This document shows positions 1-8,578 of a stretch of DNA of 64,000 bases, in pieces. The DNA comes from Eubacteriales bacterium (GTDB taxonomy: Bacteria > Bacillota > Clostridia > Oscillospirales > Oscillospiraceae), in NCBI GenBank assembly GCA_030536255.1, contig JAUNQI010000013.1:13866-77865 (forward strand), given 5' to 3'. Each line of letters begins with the position of its first letter. Positions within the stretch are counted from its first letter, which is position 1. The notes under the pieces are model-generated. The model had not been told where the DNA came from. It worked only from the letters and a program-made list of their open reading frames with translations, and searched no databases. A program made the translations under genes and the position numbers.

Positions 1-86
1 CCGCGCGGATATTTTCCTGTCAGGATATCCTCTTCTATTCTGTCAAACACCTGATCAGAAAGTGAAACGGATTTATTCAGTATCAT
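1..86 (-). CDS. GntR-family transcriptional regulator, N-terminal fragment (cut by window start)
   Basis: Only the first 28 codons are inside the window, read from an ATG at 86-84 on the minus strand. They translate to MILNKSVSLSDQVFDRIEED followed by ILTGKYPR. The pattern of an LSDQVxxRIxxDILxGxYPxG stretch is how GntR-family DNA-binding domains of the FadR/FCD type begin. A good Shine-Dalgarno (AAGGGG) lies about 8 bases upstream, inside the 13-base gap after the citrate-synthase-like gene, so the two genes form one operon. A GntR-type palindrome at 1511-1522 sits on that operon's promoter, which suggests autoregulation. The effector-binding domain is outside the window, so the ligand and subfamily cannot be confirmed. 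Confidence 0.7.
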   Translation of the reverse strand, partial: MILNKSVSLSDQVFDRIEEDILTGKYPR

Positions 87-99
87 ATCTCAATCCCCT

Positions 100-1476
100 T
101 TACAATCTGCGGAAACGTCCGCCGGACAGTTCCTCTATTTTTTCTTCCAGCTCACCGGGCGTCAGCATCGTCTGACGTCCTCCGGCATACTCAAGATCGA
201 TCCATTCCTTGACCTGTTCCACAAGAGGATCATGCTTGTCAACCGCTTCGGAAACAGGAAGTGAGTAATTCTCATTGATCCAGTACGCCACGCCCGCGAG
301 ACCGGAGGATTTTCCGAGCATAACGGTGGGCTTGCGGTTCAGGATCTTTCCCGTATCAAAAATATTATAGATCTGCTCATCTTTCAAAAGTCCGTCCGCA
401 TGAATGCCGGCGCGCGTAGAGTTGAAGCTTCTTCCGACATACGGCGTCATCGGAGGGATCTCATATCCGATCTCGTTTTTAAAGTAATCGGCGATCTCCG
501 TGATCACCGTGGAATCCATTCCGTCCATAGAGCCTCGAAGAGAAGCATACTCCATCACCATCGCCTCGAGAGGCACATTACCCGTACGCTCACCGATACC
601 GAGAAGAGAACAGTTAACCGCACAGGCGCCGTACAGCCACGCCGTAGATGCATTGGAAACGGCCTTGTAGAAGTCATTGTGCCCATGCCATTCCAGCATT
701 TCGCTCGGAACATCGGAATAATGCTGCAGACCGTAAATAATACCAGGGACACTTCTGGGGAGAGCGACCTCGGAATACGGCACACCGTAACCCATCGTAT
801 CACACGCACGGATCTTCACAGGGATCCCCGCCTCTTCAGAAAGCTTCATCAGCTCGTTCACGAAAGGAACGACAAAGCCATAGAAATCAGCACGGGTAAT
901 ATCCTCCAGATGGCAACGCGGAACAACTCCCGCATCAAAGGCCATCCTCACAGTATTCAGATACTGCTCCATTGCCTGACTGCGCGTAAGCTTCATCTTG
1001 TTGAAAATATGATAATCACTGCAGGAAACAAGTATCCCCGTTTCCTGAATGCCGAGATCCTTGACAAGCCGGAAGTCCTCTTTCGTGGCTCTTATCCAGG
1101 TCGTTATCTCAGGAAAAGTCAGATCCAGCTCTCTGCATTTTTCAATGGCTTCCCGGTCTTTTTTGCTGTAAACAAAAAACTCCGTCTGACGGATAATACC
1201 AAACGGGCCGCCCAGCTTTGACATCAGCTTATAGAGCGTAACGATCTGATCGACCGAATACGGCTCAACAGACTGCTGTCCGTCACGGAAAGTTGTATCT
1301 GTTATCCAGATCTCCTCCGGCATTCCCATCGGGACACGCCTGTGGTTAAAGGGGACACGGGGAACCTCTTCGTAGTTATAAATATCCTGATAGAGGTTCG
1401 GAGCTTCAACATCCTGAAGAGAATAACGGTAGCTTTTCTGCTCCAGAAGGTTCGATTTTCTTGATATCTCAAGCAT
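100..1476 (-). CDS. Re-citrate synthase / homocitrate synthase-like (HMGL/DRE-TIM family) enzyme
   Basis: This 458-residue protein belongs to the DRE-TIM metallolyase (HMGL-like) family that includes 2-isopropylmalate and homocitrate synthases. The catalytic DTTFRDGQQS motif lies near residue 60, and WHGHNDFY supplies metal-binding histidines. Length and motif spacing (IRQTEFF, TTWIRA, SCSDYHIFNK) resemble the anaerobe Re-citrate synthase group typified by the Clostridium kluyveri enzyme. These condense acetyl-CoA and oxaloacetate with Re stereochemistry and feed glutamate synthesis in strict anaerobes. The start is placed at 1476 because GAGGTG lies 6 bases upstream. An ATG at 1521 overlaps the -10/operator region and would be untranscribed or leaderless. 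It is co-transcribed with a GntR regulator. Homocitrate synthase is the main alternative. Confidence 0.75.
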   Translation of the reverse strand: MLEISRKSNLLEQKSYRYSLQDVEAPNLYQDIYNYEEVPRVPFNHRRVPMGMPEEIWITDTTFRDGQQSVEPYSVDQIVTLYKLMSKLGGPFGIIRQTEFFVYSKKDREAIEKCRELDLTFPEITTWIRATKEDFRLVKDLGIQETGILVSCSDYHIFNKMKLTRSQAMEQYLNTVRMAFDAGVVPRCHLEDITRADFYGFVVPFVNELMKLSEEAGIPVKIRACDTMGYGVPYSEVALPRSVPGIIYGLQHYSDVPSEMLEWHGHNDFYKAVSNASTAWLYGACAVNCSLLGIGERTGNVPLEAMVMEYASLRGSMDGMDSTVITEIADYFKNEIGYEIPPMTPYVGRSFNSTRAGIHADGLLKDEQIYNIFDTGKILNRKPTVMLGKSSGLAGVAYWINENYSLPVSEAVDKHDPLVEQVKEWIDLEYAGGRQTMLTPGELEEKIEELSGGRFRRL

Positions 1477-1510
1477 CAGAATCACCTCAACTGTTCTTGC
1501 ATATTGGATA

Positions 1511-1522
1511 ATTGTATACAAT
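1511..1522. promoter_or_regulatory. Candidate GntR operator (perfect 12-bp palindrome)
   Basis: ATTGTATACAAT is a perfect palindrome of the TTGTATACAA kind bound by FCD-type GntR regulators. It overlaps the end of the -10 box of the promoter reading into the citrate-synthase-like gene. The operon itself ends with a GntR gene, so repression by that protein is the simple inference. Confidence 0.6.
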
Positions 1523-1549
1523 AATACATGCGTACTTTACAGATGTCAA
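1521..1549 (-). promoter_or_regulatory. Sigma-A-type promoter of the citrate-synthase-like/gntR operon
   Basis: On the minus strand TTGACA (1549-1544) and TATTAT (1526-1521) are separated by exactly 17 bases. Transcription would start near 1514, which supports the ATG at 1476 as start codon. Confidence 0.65.
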
Positions 1550-1565
1550 TACAAAACTGAAAGAA

Positions 1566-1600
1566 AACCGCCTTCGGATCAAAAGACCCGTCAGACGGTT
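1566..1600 (-). terminator. Possible intrinsic terminator after the EamA transporter gene
   Basis: On the minus strand an arm AACCGTCT pairs with AGGCGGTT (one mismatch), followed by TTTTCTTTC. It lies just after the stop of the transporter gene. The stem is imperfect, so the call is moderate. Confidence 0.45.
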
Positions 1601-1633
1601 GACTTCTTATATTATGTAAATTAAATTATGTTT

Positions 1634-2536
1634 TTATTCTCCAATCTCTCCGAAAATCGCCGCAGCAATGATCAGGACAGCACCGATGATCCCGAGCGTG
1701 GAAATCGGCTCCCGGAGGACAAATACCGAAAGCAGCAGAGCCGTAACAGGATCAAGATAGCTCAGGAGAGCAATCGTCTGCGTTTTCAGACCATCCATGC
1801 TGCCAAAGTAAAGCGCATAAGCAATGCCGGTATGCACAAGACCAACCACAAGGATCAGAGCGATCATTCCAATCGCTCCGGCTGAAGAAGAAACGGAAAG
1901 GACTCCGGACAGAGCGGATCTGTCCAGGATCAGAATATACGGGATCATGATCAAAGCCGCTGAAAACAGCTGAATGATCGTTTTATCATACATATCGATT
2001 CCCGGAAGCTTCTTGTTCAAAATTACAACAGCGGAATAGAGGCATGCCGCAGCGAGACCAAAGAGAATTCCTTTCAGCTCTGAAGGCCCGGGCAACCCGG
2101 AATCGGCAACTCCGGACACAAAGACCATGCCGACCACCGATACAACAATACAGACGATCTTTTTACCCGTCAGTTTTTCATGAAAAAGCAAAGGCGAAAG
2201 AAACATCACAATTGTCGGTTCCATATAATAGCAAAGAGTCGCCGTTGCAACAGAGGTATAATTATACGCTTCAAAAAGCATGACCCAGTTCAGCCCGATC
2301 AGCGCTCCGGTCACGATAAGACCGATCACTTTTTTCCGTCCGATTCCTCGGCCGAAAGGCCTCTTTTTCAGCTTTATAAAAATGAACAGAAACACCGAGC
2401 CGATCACGCCTCTGAAGAAAGCCAGCAGTGAGGAAGAAATGGGAATAAATCTTCGGAAAAGACCGATCGTTCCGAAGATCAAAGCCGAGACAACAAACAT
2501 AAGCAGTGAACCGGCGTTATTGTTTTTTTCTTTCAT
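1634..2536 (-). CDS. EamA/DMT-superfamily membrane transporter
   Basis: This 300-residue protein has about ten hydrophobic segments arranged as two EamA repeats, the usual size for drug/metabolite transporters of the RhaT/YdcZ type. The first repeat shows FRGVIGSVFLF and WVMLFEAYNYTSVATATL; the second shows GLVHTGIAYALYFGSM and DPVTALLLSVFVLRE. These are characteristic of the family. It should act in the cytoplasmic membrane as an exporter or importer of a small metabolite, but the substrate cannot be read from sequence. The start at 2536 follows AGGAGA by about ten bases; an upstream ATG at 2614 lacks a ribosome site. The gene appears to be a single transcription unit. Confidence 0.85.
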   Translation of the reverse strand: MKEKNNNAGSLLMFVVSALIFGTIGLFRRFIPISSSLLAFFRGVIGSVFLFIFIKLKKRPFGRGIGRKKVIGLIVTGALIGLNWVMLFEAYNYTSVATATLCYYMEPTIVMFLSPLLFHEKLTGKKIVCIVVSVVGMVFVSGVADSGLPGPSELKGILFGLAAACLYSAVVILNKKLPGIDMYDKTIIQLFSAALIMIPYILILDRSALSGVLSVSSSAGAIGMIALILVVGLVHTGIAYALYFGSMDGLKTQTIALLSYLDPVTALLLSVFVLREPISTLGIIGAVLIIAAAIFGEIGE

Positions 2537-2944
2537 TTCCCGATGTTCTCCTCTTCCGGAATTTATATTCCTGACATTTGAATGAATTATATCACCGGAG
2601 CAATTAACATGCAAACTTTGTGATAAATATTCATATTTGCATGCTTCTTTTTCTCTTCATGAAAGGAATTCAGGAAAAAAACGATAAACACAGAATAATC
2701 AGCATGGTATAAATACTTTTCAGACATTATAATAATCGGCATTTAAATCGTGAAATCGATAAAAAATAACAAAAAAACTATACCAAACATTCAAAAAACA
2801 ATTGCCTATTCATAGCAGGAATAATATAATAAGAAAGGAATATTATACAAACTCTTAACCTGTTTTCGGAGAAAAGGGTTCAGGTACCCGGCAGCATTTT
2901 CTCAGGAAAACAGAAATTTCAGCAAGCTAAGAAAGGATCAGATC
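2537..2944. other. 408-base intergenic region between divergent genes
   Basis: This AT-rich gap separates the minus-strand EamA gene from the plus-strand c-di-GMP gene. It holds an 8-bp inverted repeat, CATGCAAA (2608-2615) and TTTGCATG (2636-2643), near the transporter promoter. It also holds a plus promoter at 2802-2830 and a leader with an 8-bp stem (2860-2867 with 2906-2913). No small gene or known riboswitch core was recognised. Confidence 0.6.
2802..2830 (+). promoter_or_regulatory. Promoter of the HD-GYP/GGDEF gene
   Basis: TTGCCT at 2802-2807 and a perfect TATAAT at 2825-2830 are 17 bases apart. This gives a leader of roughly 105 bases before the start codon, long enough to hold RNA structure. 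Confidence 0.55.
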
Positions 2945-5917
2945 ATGGATACAAATAATTACCCAATTCAGACAGTAATGGAATGCCTTTCGGATGACTA
3001 TGAATTTCTCGGTCTTGTTGATCTGAAAAAGAATGAAATACAGGGTTTCCGGTTTACCGGCGCGTTTAAAACATGGGTATCCTTATGCAACATCTCCTTG
3101 CCCGGCAAGCGTTTTGACGTACTCCTTCATACCCTGATCCCGAAAGAGGATCTCAGCGCTTTTATTCAAAGCGTGGACAGAGATACGCTCATGGTGCATA
3201 TTGGAAACGGGGACAAGATCACGATCCCCTGTCGGCTCAGCTGCAGCGGCATCAAGCATTATGCCATTGAATTCGCGCCGAACCCCAACGATACCAACCT
3301 TGTGGCTATTGCGATCCGCAACGTGGAAGACGTCGTAAAAAGCCGGATCGAACTCGAAAAAAAGCTTGAAAGTAAAATGCGGGAACAGACTGATGTCATT
3401 CAGGCATCTGTTCGTAAAATTACAGATATGCAGTCCAACGTTATTGAGGCGATGGCAACGCTCGTTGAAAGCCGGGACGTAAATACGGGGAACCATGTAC
3501 AGAACACTCGCAAATATGTCAGCCTTCTTATTGACAAGCTCCGCGATACCGGAGCTTTCCCCGAGCTTAACGACGCGGATTATTCGAGAAACATCATCCT
3601 CGCTTCTGTTCTGCATGATATCGGCAAAATATTCGTATCCGATATGATCCTCAACAAACCGGGAAAGCTCACCACCGATGAGTTTGAAATCATCCGTTCC
3701 CATACAACATTGGGAAAAGAGATCGTAGATAAAGTATTCTCAAAAACGATCGACGCAGATCTTATCTCGGTGATCCGTGACATTGTCTACGGTCATCATG
3801 AAAAGTGGAACGGAAAAGGATATCCTCAGGGGCTCTCTGGGGATGATATTCCTGTAGCAGCCAGGATCATGGCCGTTGCGGATGTTCTGGACGCACTTGT
3901 TTCCAGGCGTTCATACAAGGATCCCTATTCTCTGGAAGAGGCTCTGGAAATTATCCGGAAGGACTCCGGCTCCCATTTTGACAGCAGGATCGTTGACGCC
4001 CTTTTCAGCGTCCGGGCAGAAATTGAAGAATACCTCACCAATCTGACACCGGAAGATGAGCTTACGGTTCTCTCCGGTGCATACAACAGCTTCTCAGCCA
4101 GTGTGCAGGATAAATCGATCGTCAGCGCATTCGTCGCCGATTACGTTGCCGCCGGACTCTGCAACCCCTTCACGGGGAAGCTTCGTTCCGTTTACTATAA
4201 AGGGCAGAGCTACGATTATCGCAGTACCAAGGAGTATTCGGGCTCCATCTCTGCGATCCGGCAGATGTTCGGAGATACGCTGCATCCGGACGACGAGAAA
4301 GCTGTCACGTACGCTATTTCTCCTGAGGGTATGAAAGCGATCCTGAAAGACAAACCGGAGTATACCTATAACTACAGATATCTCGAAAACGGCGAGTACA
4401 AGCACCGTCAGATCTGTCTGATCCGTATCAGCTCAGAGAGCAGCAGTGAGTCTTTTGACGTACTGCTCGGAGTCAGGGACATTGAAGAGGAAGTTGTCCT
4501 TTCCAATACGAATGAGCAGTGCATCACGGCTCTGATGAATGAGGAAAACATCGACGACGCAATAAAGATCATCCTCAAGTCGGTAACCGATTTCTATAAG
4601 GGTGACCGGGCATATATTTACTACTTTGACGACATAACACAAACAGCAGTACTCCAGCAGGAATACACGACCTCTCCTGAGCTGAAGAAGATAGGGATCA
4701 CAAACCCGATACCGCTTCAGGTCCTTCAGAACCGAATCAGTTATATGGAGACGAACGGTATATTCATTTCAAACAGCACAGAAAACGATCTGGATGAGGC
4801 AGAAAAGGCAGCTTTCTCCGCAAGACGGCCGGAAAGCCTGTTCCTTTCCCCGATCATGGAGCACGGCAAGGTCAACGGTTTCTGGGGAATTGATAATCCA
4901 AGCGTTCGCATGAATGAGCTCTCCCTGCTTGAAAACATGGTATTCACCGTCAGCGAAGCAGCGGACAAAGCAAGAGCTCAGGATCAGATCCGCAAGGAGA
5001 ACGAGCTGATCCGGGCGCTCATTACGGATTACGGCGCTATCTACAGAGTCAATCTCCTCACCAGAGAAGTAAATATCTTCGGCCTGGATAAGCTAGCTCA
5101 GCAGCGCTATGCTCCCATCTTCCGTAACCCGAATTTCAACCTCGATGACTTTATCGACAAGTACTATATCACTCCGGATGTTGTTGAAGAGGATCAGGAC
5201 CGGCTCAGAAAAGCCATCGCCGTAAACAACTGCCGCAGAGAGCTGAAAGACAAGAAAGAATTCAGCGTCATCTTCCGGGTTCGCAGAGACGGAGTCAACT
5301 CGGTTTATACGGAAGTAAAGGTTTTCAAAGCAGAGGAAATCGACGGAGAGGTTGCAGCTGTTATCCTGGCATTCAAGGTCGTAGACGCTGAAATACGTCA
5401 TGAACTGGAACGGGTACAGGCACTGCACATGATCAGCTATGACGGACTTACCGGACTGCTCAACCGCGCTACTTTCATGAAAAAAGTCAACGAGTACCTT
5501 ACGACGTCCGGCTCCACAGGCTGCGCAATGATCATGATCGACCTTGACAATTTCAAGCAAGTAAATGACTCATACGGTCATCAGGAGGGCGATAAGATCC
5601 TGATCAATATAGCCGGGGAGATTAAAAACTCCTTCTGCGACGGGGAGATCATTTCCCGATTCGGCGGAGATGAGTTTGCTATATTCATTCCCAATGCCAA
5701 CCGGACATCCCTGTATGTCAAGCTCATGGCATTCCAGGACTCCATGAACAGGTTTTTTGAGGCAAGATATCAGTTTACTAAAATCACAGCTTCGATCGGC
5801 AGCGTGCTGAGCAATTTTAACGGAACAGATGTCGACGCATTGATTGCAGCTTCAAACAAAGAGATGTATGAAGCAAAATCCTCCGGCAGAAACCGGATGA
5901 ACCTCTCCGAGCTGTAA
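2945..5917 (+). CDS. Bifunctional cyclic-di-GMP signalling protein: HD-GYP phosphodiesterase plus GGDEF cyclase
   Basis: This 990-residue protein has no obvious membrane segment. A PAS-like N-terminus (about 1-130) and a short coiled coil lead into an HD-GYP domain (about 165-360). That domain carries HDIGK at 224-228, the H/HH pair of GHHEKW near 284-285, and GYP at 292-294, so the c-di-GMP hydrolase centre looks complete. PAS-like (about 380-510), GAF-like (about 525-680) and another PAS-like region (about 690-820) follow. The C-terminal GGDEF domain has RFGGDEF at 905-911, so it should make c-di-GMP. The RxxD inhibitory site expected just before GGDEF is absent (C and E occupy those positions). 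The ribosome site AAAGGA precedes the ATG. It is a single-gene unit ending in a strong terminator. Confidence 0.9.
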   Translation: MDTNNYPIQTVMECLSDDYEFLGLVDLKKNEIQGFRFTGAFKTWVSLCNISLPGKRFDVLLHTLIPKEDLSAFIQSVDRDTLMVHIGNGDKITIPCRLSCSGIKHYAIEFAPNPNDTNLVAIAIRNVEDVVKSRIELEKKLESKMREQTDVIQASVRKITDMQSNVIEAMATLVESRDVNTGNHVQNTRKYVSLLIDKLRDTGAFPELNDADYSRNIILASVLHDIGKIFVSDMILNKPGKLTTDEFEIIRSHTTLGKEIVDKVFSKTIDADLISVIRDIVYGHHEKWNGKGYPQGLSGDDIPVAARIMAVADVLDALVSRRSYKDPYSLEEALEIIRKDSGSHFDSRIVDALFSVRAEIEEYLTNLTPEDELTVLSGAYNSFSASVQDKSIVSAFVADYVAAGLCNPFTGKLRSVYYKGQSYDYRSTKEYSGSISAIRQMFGDTLHPDDEKAVTYAISPEGMKAILKDKPEYTYNYRYLENGEYKHRQICLIRISSESSSESFDVLLGVRDIEEEVVLSNTNEQCITALMNEENIDDAIKIILKSVTDFYKGDRAYIYYFDDITQTAVLQQEYTTSPELKKIGITNPIPLQVLQNRISYMETNGIFISNSTENDLDEAEKAAFSARRPESLFLSPIMEHGKVNGFWGIDNPSVRMNELSLLENMVFTVSEAADKARAQDQIRKENELIRALITDYGAIYRVNLLTREVNIFGLDKLAQQRYAPIFRNPNFNLDDFIDKYYITPDVVEEDQDRLRKAIAVNNCRRELKDKKEFSVIFRVRRDGVNSVYTEVKVFKAEEIDGEVAAVILAFKVVDAEIRHELERVQALHMISYDGLTGLLNRATFMKKVNEYLTTSGSTGCAMIMIDLDNFKQVNDSYGHQEGDKILINIAGEIKNSFCDGEIISRFGGDEFAIFIPNANRTSLYVKLMAFQDSMNRFFEARYQFTKITASIGSVLSNFNGTDVDALIAASNKEMYEAKSSGRNRMNLSEL

Positions 5918-5967
5918 AGCAGAAGAAGCAGTAGTTAACATAATGTTGTTTAAATAACAATAAATAT

Positions 5968-6020
5968 CGTCTGTTTTCCATTCCGTGTTTTGCTGGTGGA
6001 AAGCAGACGACATTTTTTAA
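5968..6020 (+). terminator. Intrinsic terminator of the HD-GYP/GGDEF gene
   Basis: CGTCTG (5968-5973) pairs with CAGACG (6004-6009), and the stem is extended by TTTTCCA with TGGAAAG. A run of six T residues follows at 6013-6018. Confidence 0.75.
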
Positions 6021-6102
6021 TTAGAGATATATTCCCTTTATGTTTTTTCCAAAATGCCAAAAAACATAGGATGATATAAGCTCCGGACTATTTCTTTTTT
6101 AA

Positions 6103-6891
6103 TTACAGTCTTTCGTTTTTGAAGATATCGAGGAAATACTTATAAGTATCTACCTTGAGCTCGCCGCAGGCAGCTTCATCGCAGGCGATGATTGCATCCT
6201 TATGGAGCTGAAGAGCGCTGCAGGTCCACTGCTGGGAAACGCCGCCCTCAACCGTTGCCGCGAGAGCGCGGGCCTTGTTATGGCCGTTGATCAGAACCAT
6301 GACCTGCTTTGAATCCGTAACAGTTCCGATACCTACGGAAAGAGCCTGACTGGGAACCTTGGAGGGATCGTTGTCAAAGAAGCGGGAGTTTACGATCAGA
6401 GTATCGCTCGTGAGGTCTCTGACACCGGTTCTGGAAGAAAGAGAAGTAAACGGCTCATTGAAAGCAAGGTGGCCGTCAACGCCTATACCGCCCATAAAAA
6501 GATCGATTCCGCCGTAAGAGGCGATCTTCTCCTCATAACGGGCACATTCCGCTTCCAGATCTTCCGCCATACCGTTGAGAATGTTGATATTCTCTGCCGG
6601 GATGTCAATATGGTCAAAAAGATTATCATGCATAAAGTACCAGTAGGACTGCTCATGCTCATGGGGAAGTCCGACATACTCATCCATATTAAAGGTAACA
6701 ACATTCTTAAAGCTCACTTTGCCGGCTTTGTTGGCTTCAACGAGGCACTTATAAACGCCGATCGGAGAAGATCCCGTCGGAAGGCCGAGAACGAAAGGCC
6801 TGTTTTCCTTATGGGAGTTAATGGCTTCAATGATATGATCCGCTGCCCAGCGGCACATTTTTTCATAGTTTTCCTGAATAATAACTTTCAT
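6103..6891 (-). CDS. nagB: Glucosamine-6-phosphate deaminase
   Basis: NagB converts glucosamine-6-phosphate to fructose-6-phosphate and ammonia in the cytoplasm, the last step of amino-sugar catabolism. The 262-residue length fits the family. The phosphate-binding GLPTGSSP, the NMDEYVGL loop with the catalytic Asp, and [11 protein letters not shown] with the Asp/His/Glu catalytic set are all present. The start at 6891 is chosen because AGGAGA lies about 8 bases upstream; the ATG at 6960 sits in the promoter. The gene is alone, with its own sigma-A-type promoter at 6944-6971. No nagA or transporter gene is adjacent. Confidence 0.95.
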   Translation of the reverse strand: MKVIIQENYEKMCRWAADHIIEAINSHKENRPFVLGLPTGSSPIGVYKCLVEANKAGKVSFKNVVTFNMDEYVGLPHEHEQSYWYFMHDNLFDHIDIPAENINILNGMAEDLEAECARYEEKIASYGGIDLFMGGIGVDGHLAFNEPFTSLSSRTGVRDLTSDTLIVNSRFFDNDPSKVPSQALSVGIGTVTDSKQVMVLINGHNKARALAATVEGGVSQQWTCSALQLHKDAIIACDEAACGELKVDTYKYFLDIFKNERL

Positions 6892-6943
6892 CTGACAAAT
6901 CTCCTGTATATTCATTTTAATTAAAACAGCCAAAAGCTTTTTT

Positions 6944-6971
6944 ATTATAGCACATTCCATGGATAATGCAA
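6944..6971 (-). promoter_or_regulatory. Promoter of nagB
   Basis: On the minus strand TTGCAT (6971-6966) and TATAAT (6949-6944) are spaced 16 bases apart, about 50 bases before the nagB start. Confidence 0.65.
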
Positions 6972-7060
6972 ATAGCGGAAAAAGAGCGTTGATTTCTTTT
7001 CGAATTTTTCATATAATAAATGTTTAGAAATTTATGAATTTTGCTGTGAGGTGTCGGCAG

Positions 7061-8089
7061 TTGATAGAAAAAACCGTTGAAGTTGAACGGATGGAGGACG
7101 TAATCAGCGTTTTCGGTTCCTTTGACAGAAATCTGAGGATCATCGAATCCGAGCTGGAGATCAAGGTCCTTGACAGGGATAATATGCTGCATATCTGCGG
7201 TGAAGAAGAAAACGTAGCGTATGCGGAGAAGGCGATTGCCGGTCTGCTTACCCTCGCGGCCAAGGGAGAGAATATTGATGATCAGAGCGTCAGATACGTT
7301 CTCAATCTTGTAAAAAGCGGCAAGGAAGCAAAGATCAATGAGCTTGTGGGAGATGTGATCTGCATTACCGCAAGCGGAAAACCCATAAAGCCCAAAACGC
7401 TCGGACAGAAGACCTACTGCGACGCCATCGCCTCCAACACCATTACGCTCGGCATAGGCCCCGCCGGAACAGGAAAGACTTATCTCGCCGTAGCGCAGGC
7501 GGTAGCGGCTTTCCGGGCAGAGGAAGTAAACCGGATCATCCTCACCCGTCCCGCCGTTGAAGCAGGAGAACGTCTCGGCTTTCTCCCCGGAGATCTCCAG
7601 AGTAAGGTCGATCCGTATCTGCGTCCGCTTTATGACGCATTGTTTGACATGCTGGGAGCAGACACTTACCAGAAATACCTTGAACGGGGCAACATAGAGG
7701 TCGCTCCGCTGGCATATATGCGAGGCAGAACGCTTGATGACTCTTTCATCATTCTTGACGAAGCGCAGAACACCTCCAGAGAGCAGATGAAAATGTTCCT
7801 CACAAGACTTGGCTTCGGCTCAAAAGTAGTGATCACCGGAGACATCACACAGATCGATCTGCCGGAAGAAAAAACAAGCGGTCTGAAGGTTGCCATGAAA
7901 GTTCTGGACGGAATTGAGGACGTTGCGATCTGCAAGCTCACCGGCTCGGACGTTGTACGCCACAGGCTTGTAATGAAAATCATCAAGGCATACGAAGAAT
8001 ACGAAAAAAAGGGTCCCGGAGAGGAAAAGACCGGGAAACAGGGAGATAAAAGCAGTCCCGCCAAAAAATACGGAAAGAGGAACGGGTGA
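7061..8089 (+). CDS. phoH: PhoH-family ATPase (PhoH-like protein)
   Basis: This 342-residue cytoplasmic protein has an N-terminal KH-like segment (about 10-75) followed by the PhoH P-loop ATPase domain. Walker A is GPAGTGKT (about 133-140), and Walker B/DEAQN appears as FIILDEAQNT. PhoH proteins are linked to RNA metabolism and almost always sit next to ybeY, as here (6-base gap). The start is taken as TTG at 7061, because GAGGTG lies 7 bases upstream; the in-frame ATG at 7034 has no ribosome site. The C-terminal 25 residues are Lys/Gly-rich and probably disordered. It is the first gene of the phoH-ybeY-era-recO run. Confidence 0.93.
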   Translation: MIEKTVEVERMEDVISVFGSFDRNLRIIESELEIKVLDRDNMLHICGEEENVAYAEKAIAGLLTLAAKGENIDDQSVRYVLNLVKSGKEAKINELVGDVICITASGKPIKPKTLGQKTYCDAIASNTITLGIGPAGTGKTYLAVAQAVAAFRAEEVNRIILTRPAVEAGERLGFLPGDLQSKVDPYLRPLYDALFDMLGADTYQKYLERGNIEVAPLAYMRGRTLDDSFIILDEAQNTSREQMKMFLTRLGFGSKVVITGDITQIDLPEEKTSGLKVAMKVLDGIEDVAICKLTGSDVVRHRLVMKIIKAYEEYEKKGPGEEKTGKQGDKSSPAKKYGKRNG

Positions 8090-8095
8090 AAAATA

Positions 8096-8575
8096 ATGAA
8101 TACAATTGAGATCAGAAGAGAAAAGAAAAACCTCGGACACAATTCAGCATATGTGCTGATAAAAAAGGCCGTGAATATGGTTCTCAAAGCGGAAGGGATT
8201 CAGGAAAACTGTATCGTCTCCGTTCTGCTTACAGACGATGAGGGAATACAGGAAAAGAACAGGGAATTCAGAAATGTTGACAGCGCAACTGACGTTCTCT
8301 CCTTTCCTCTGAATGAGCTGACTCCCGGAGAATTCCGCGTTGAGGACTGTGCGGAAACCGACCCTGAAACAGAAGACATCTATCTTGGGGATATCATGAT
8401 CAACCTGAAGCGCTGTGAAGAACAGGGAGCGGAATTCGGCCATGGATTCGACAGAGAGATCATGTATCTCACGGTGCACTCCATGCTTCATCTGCTCGGT
8501 TATGACCACGTGGACGAGGGCGAGATGAAAAAGCAGATGCGGGCACGCGAAAAAGCAATTATGGGGGATGACTGA
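8096..8575 (+). CDS. ybeY: Endoribonuclease YbeY (rRNA maturation factor)
   Basis: This 159-residue protein matches the metal-dependent RNase YbeY, used in 16S rRNA 3'-end maturation and ribosome quality control. The zinc-binding HxxxHxxxxxH motif is present as His128, His132 and His138 within the stretch HSMLHLLGYDH. The upstream signature STDVLSF-like (SATDVLSFPL) is also intact. It lies between phoH and era with gaps of only 6 and 3 bases, so translation is probably coupled. In many Firmicutes a dgkA and cdd gene separate ybeY from era; they are absent here. Confidence 0.95.
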   Translation: MNTIEIRREKKNLGHNSAYVLIKKAVNMVLKAEGIQENCIVSVLLTDDEGIQEKNREFRNVDSATDVLSFPLNELTPGEFRVEDCAETDPETEDIYLGDIMINLKRCEEQGAEFGHGFDREIMYLTVHSMLHLLGYDHVDEGEMKKQMRAREKAIMGDD

Positions 8576-8578
8576 AGA

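Noticed and set aside
400..1221. Long open frame on the plus strand, antisense to the citrate-synthase-like gene
   Set aside because: Its product has no recognisable domain and it lies fully inside a clear enzyme gene with conserved motifs.
2836..2944. Cyclic-di-GMP riboswitch before the HD-GYP/GGDEF gene
   Set aside because: The conserved cores of the known c-di-GMP aptamers were looked for and not found.
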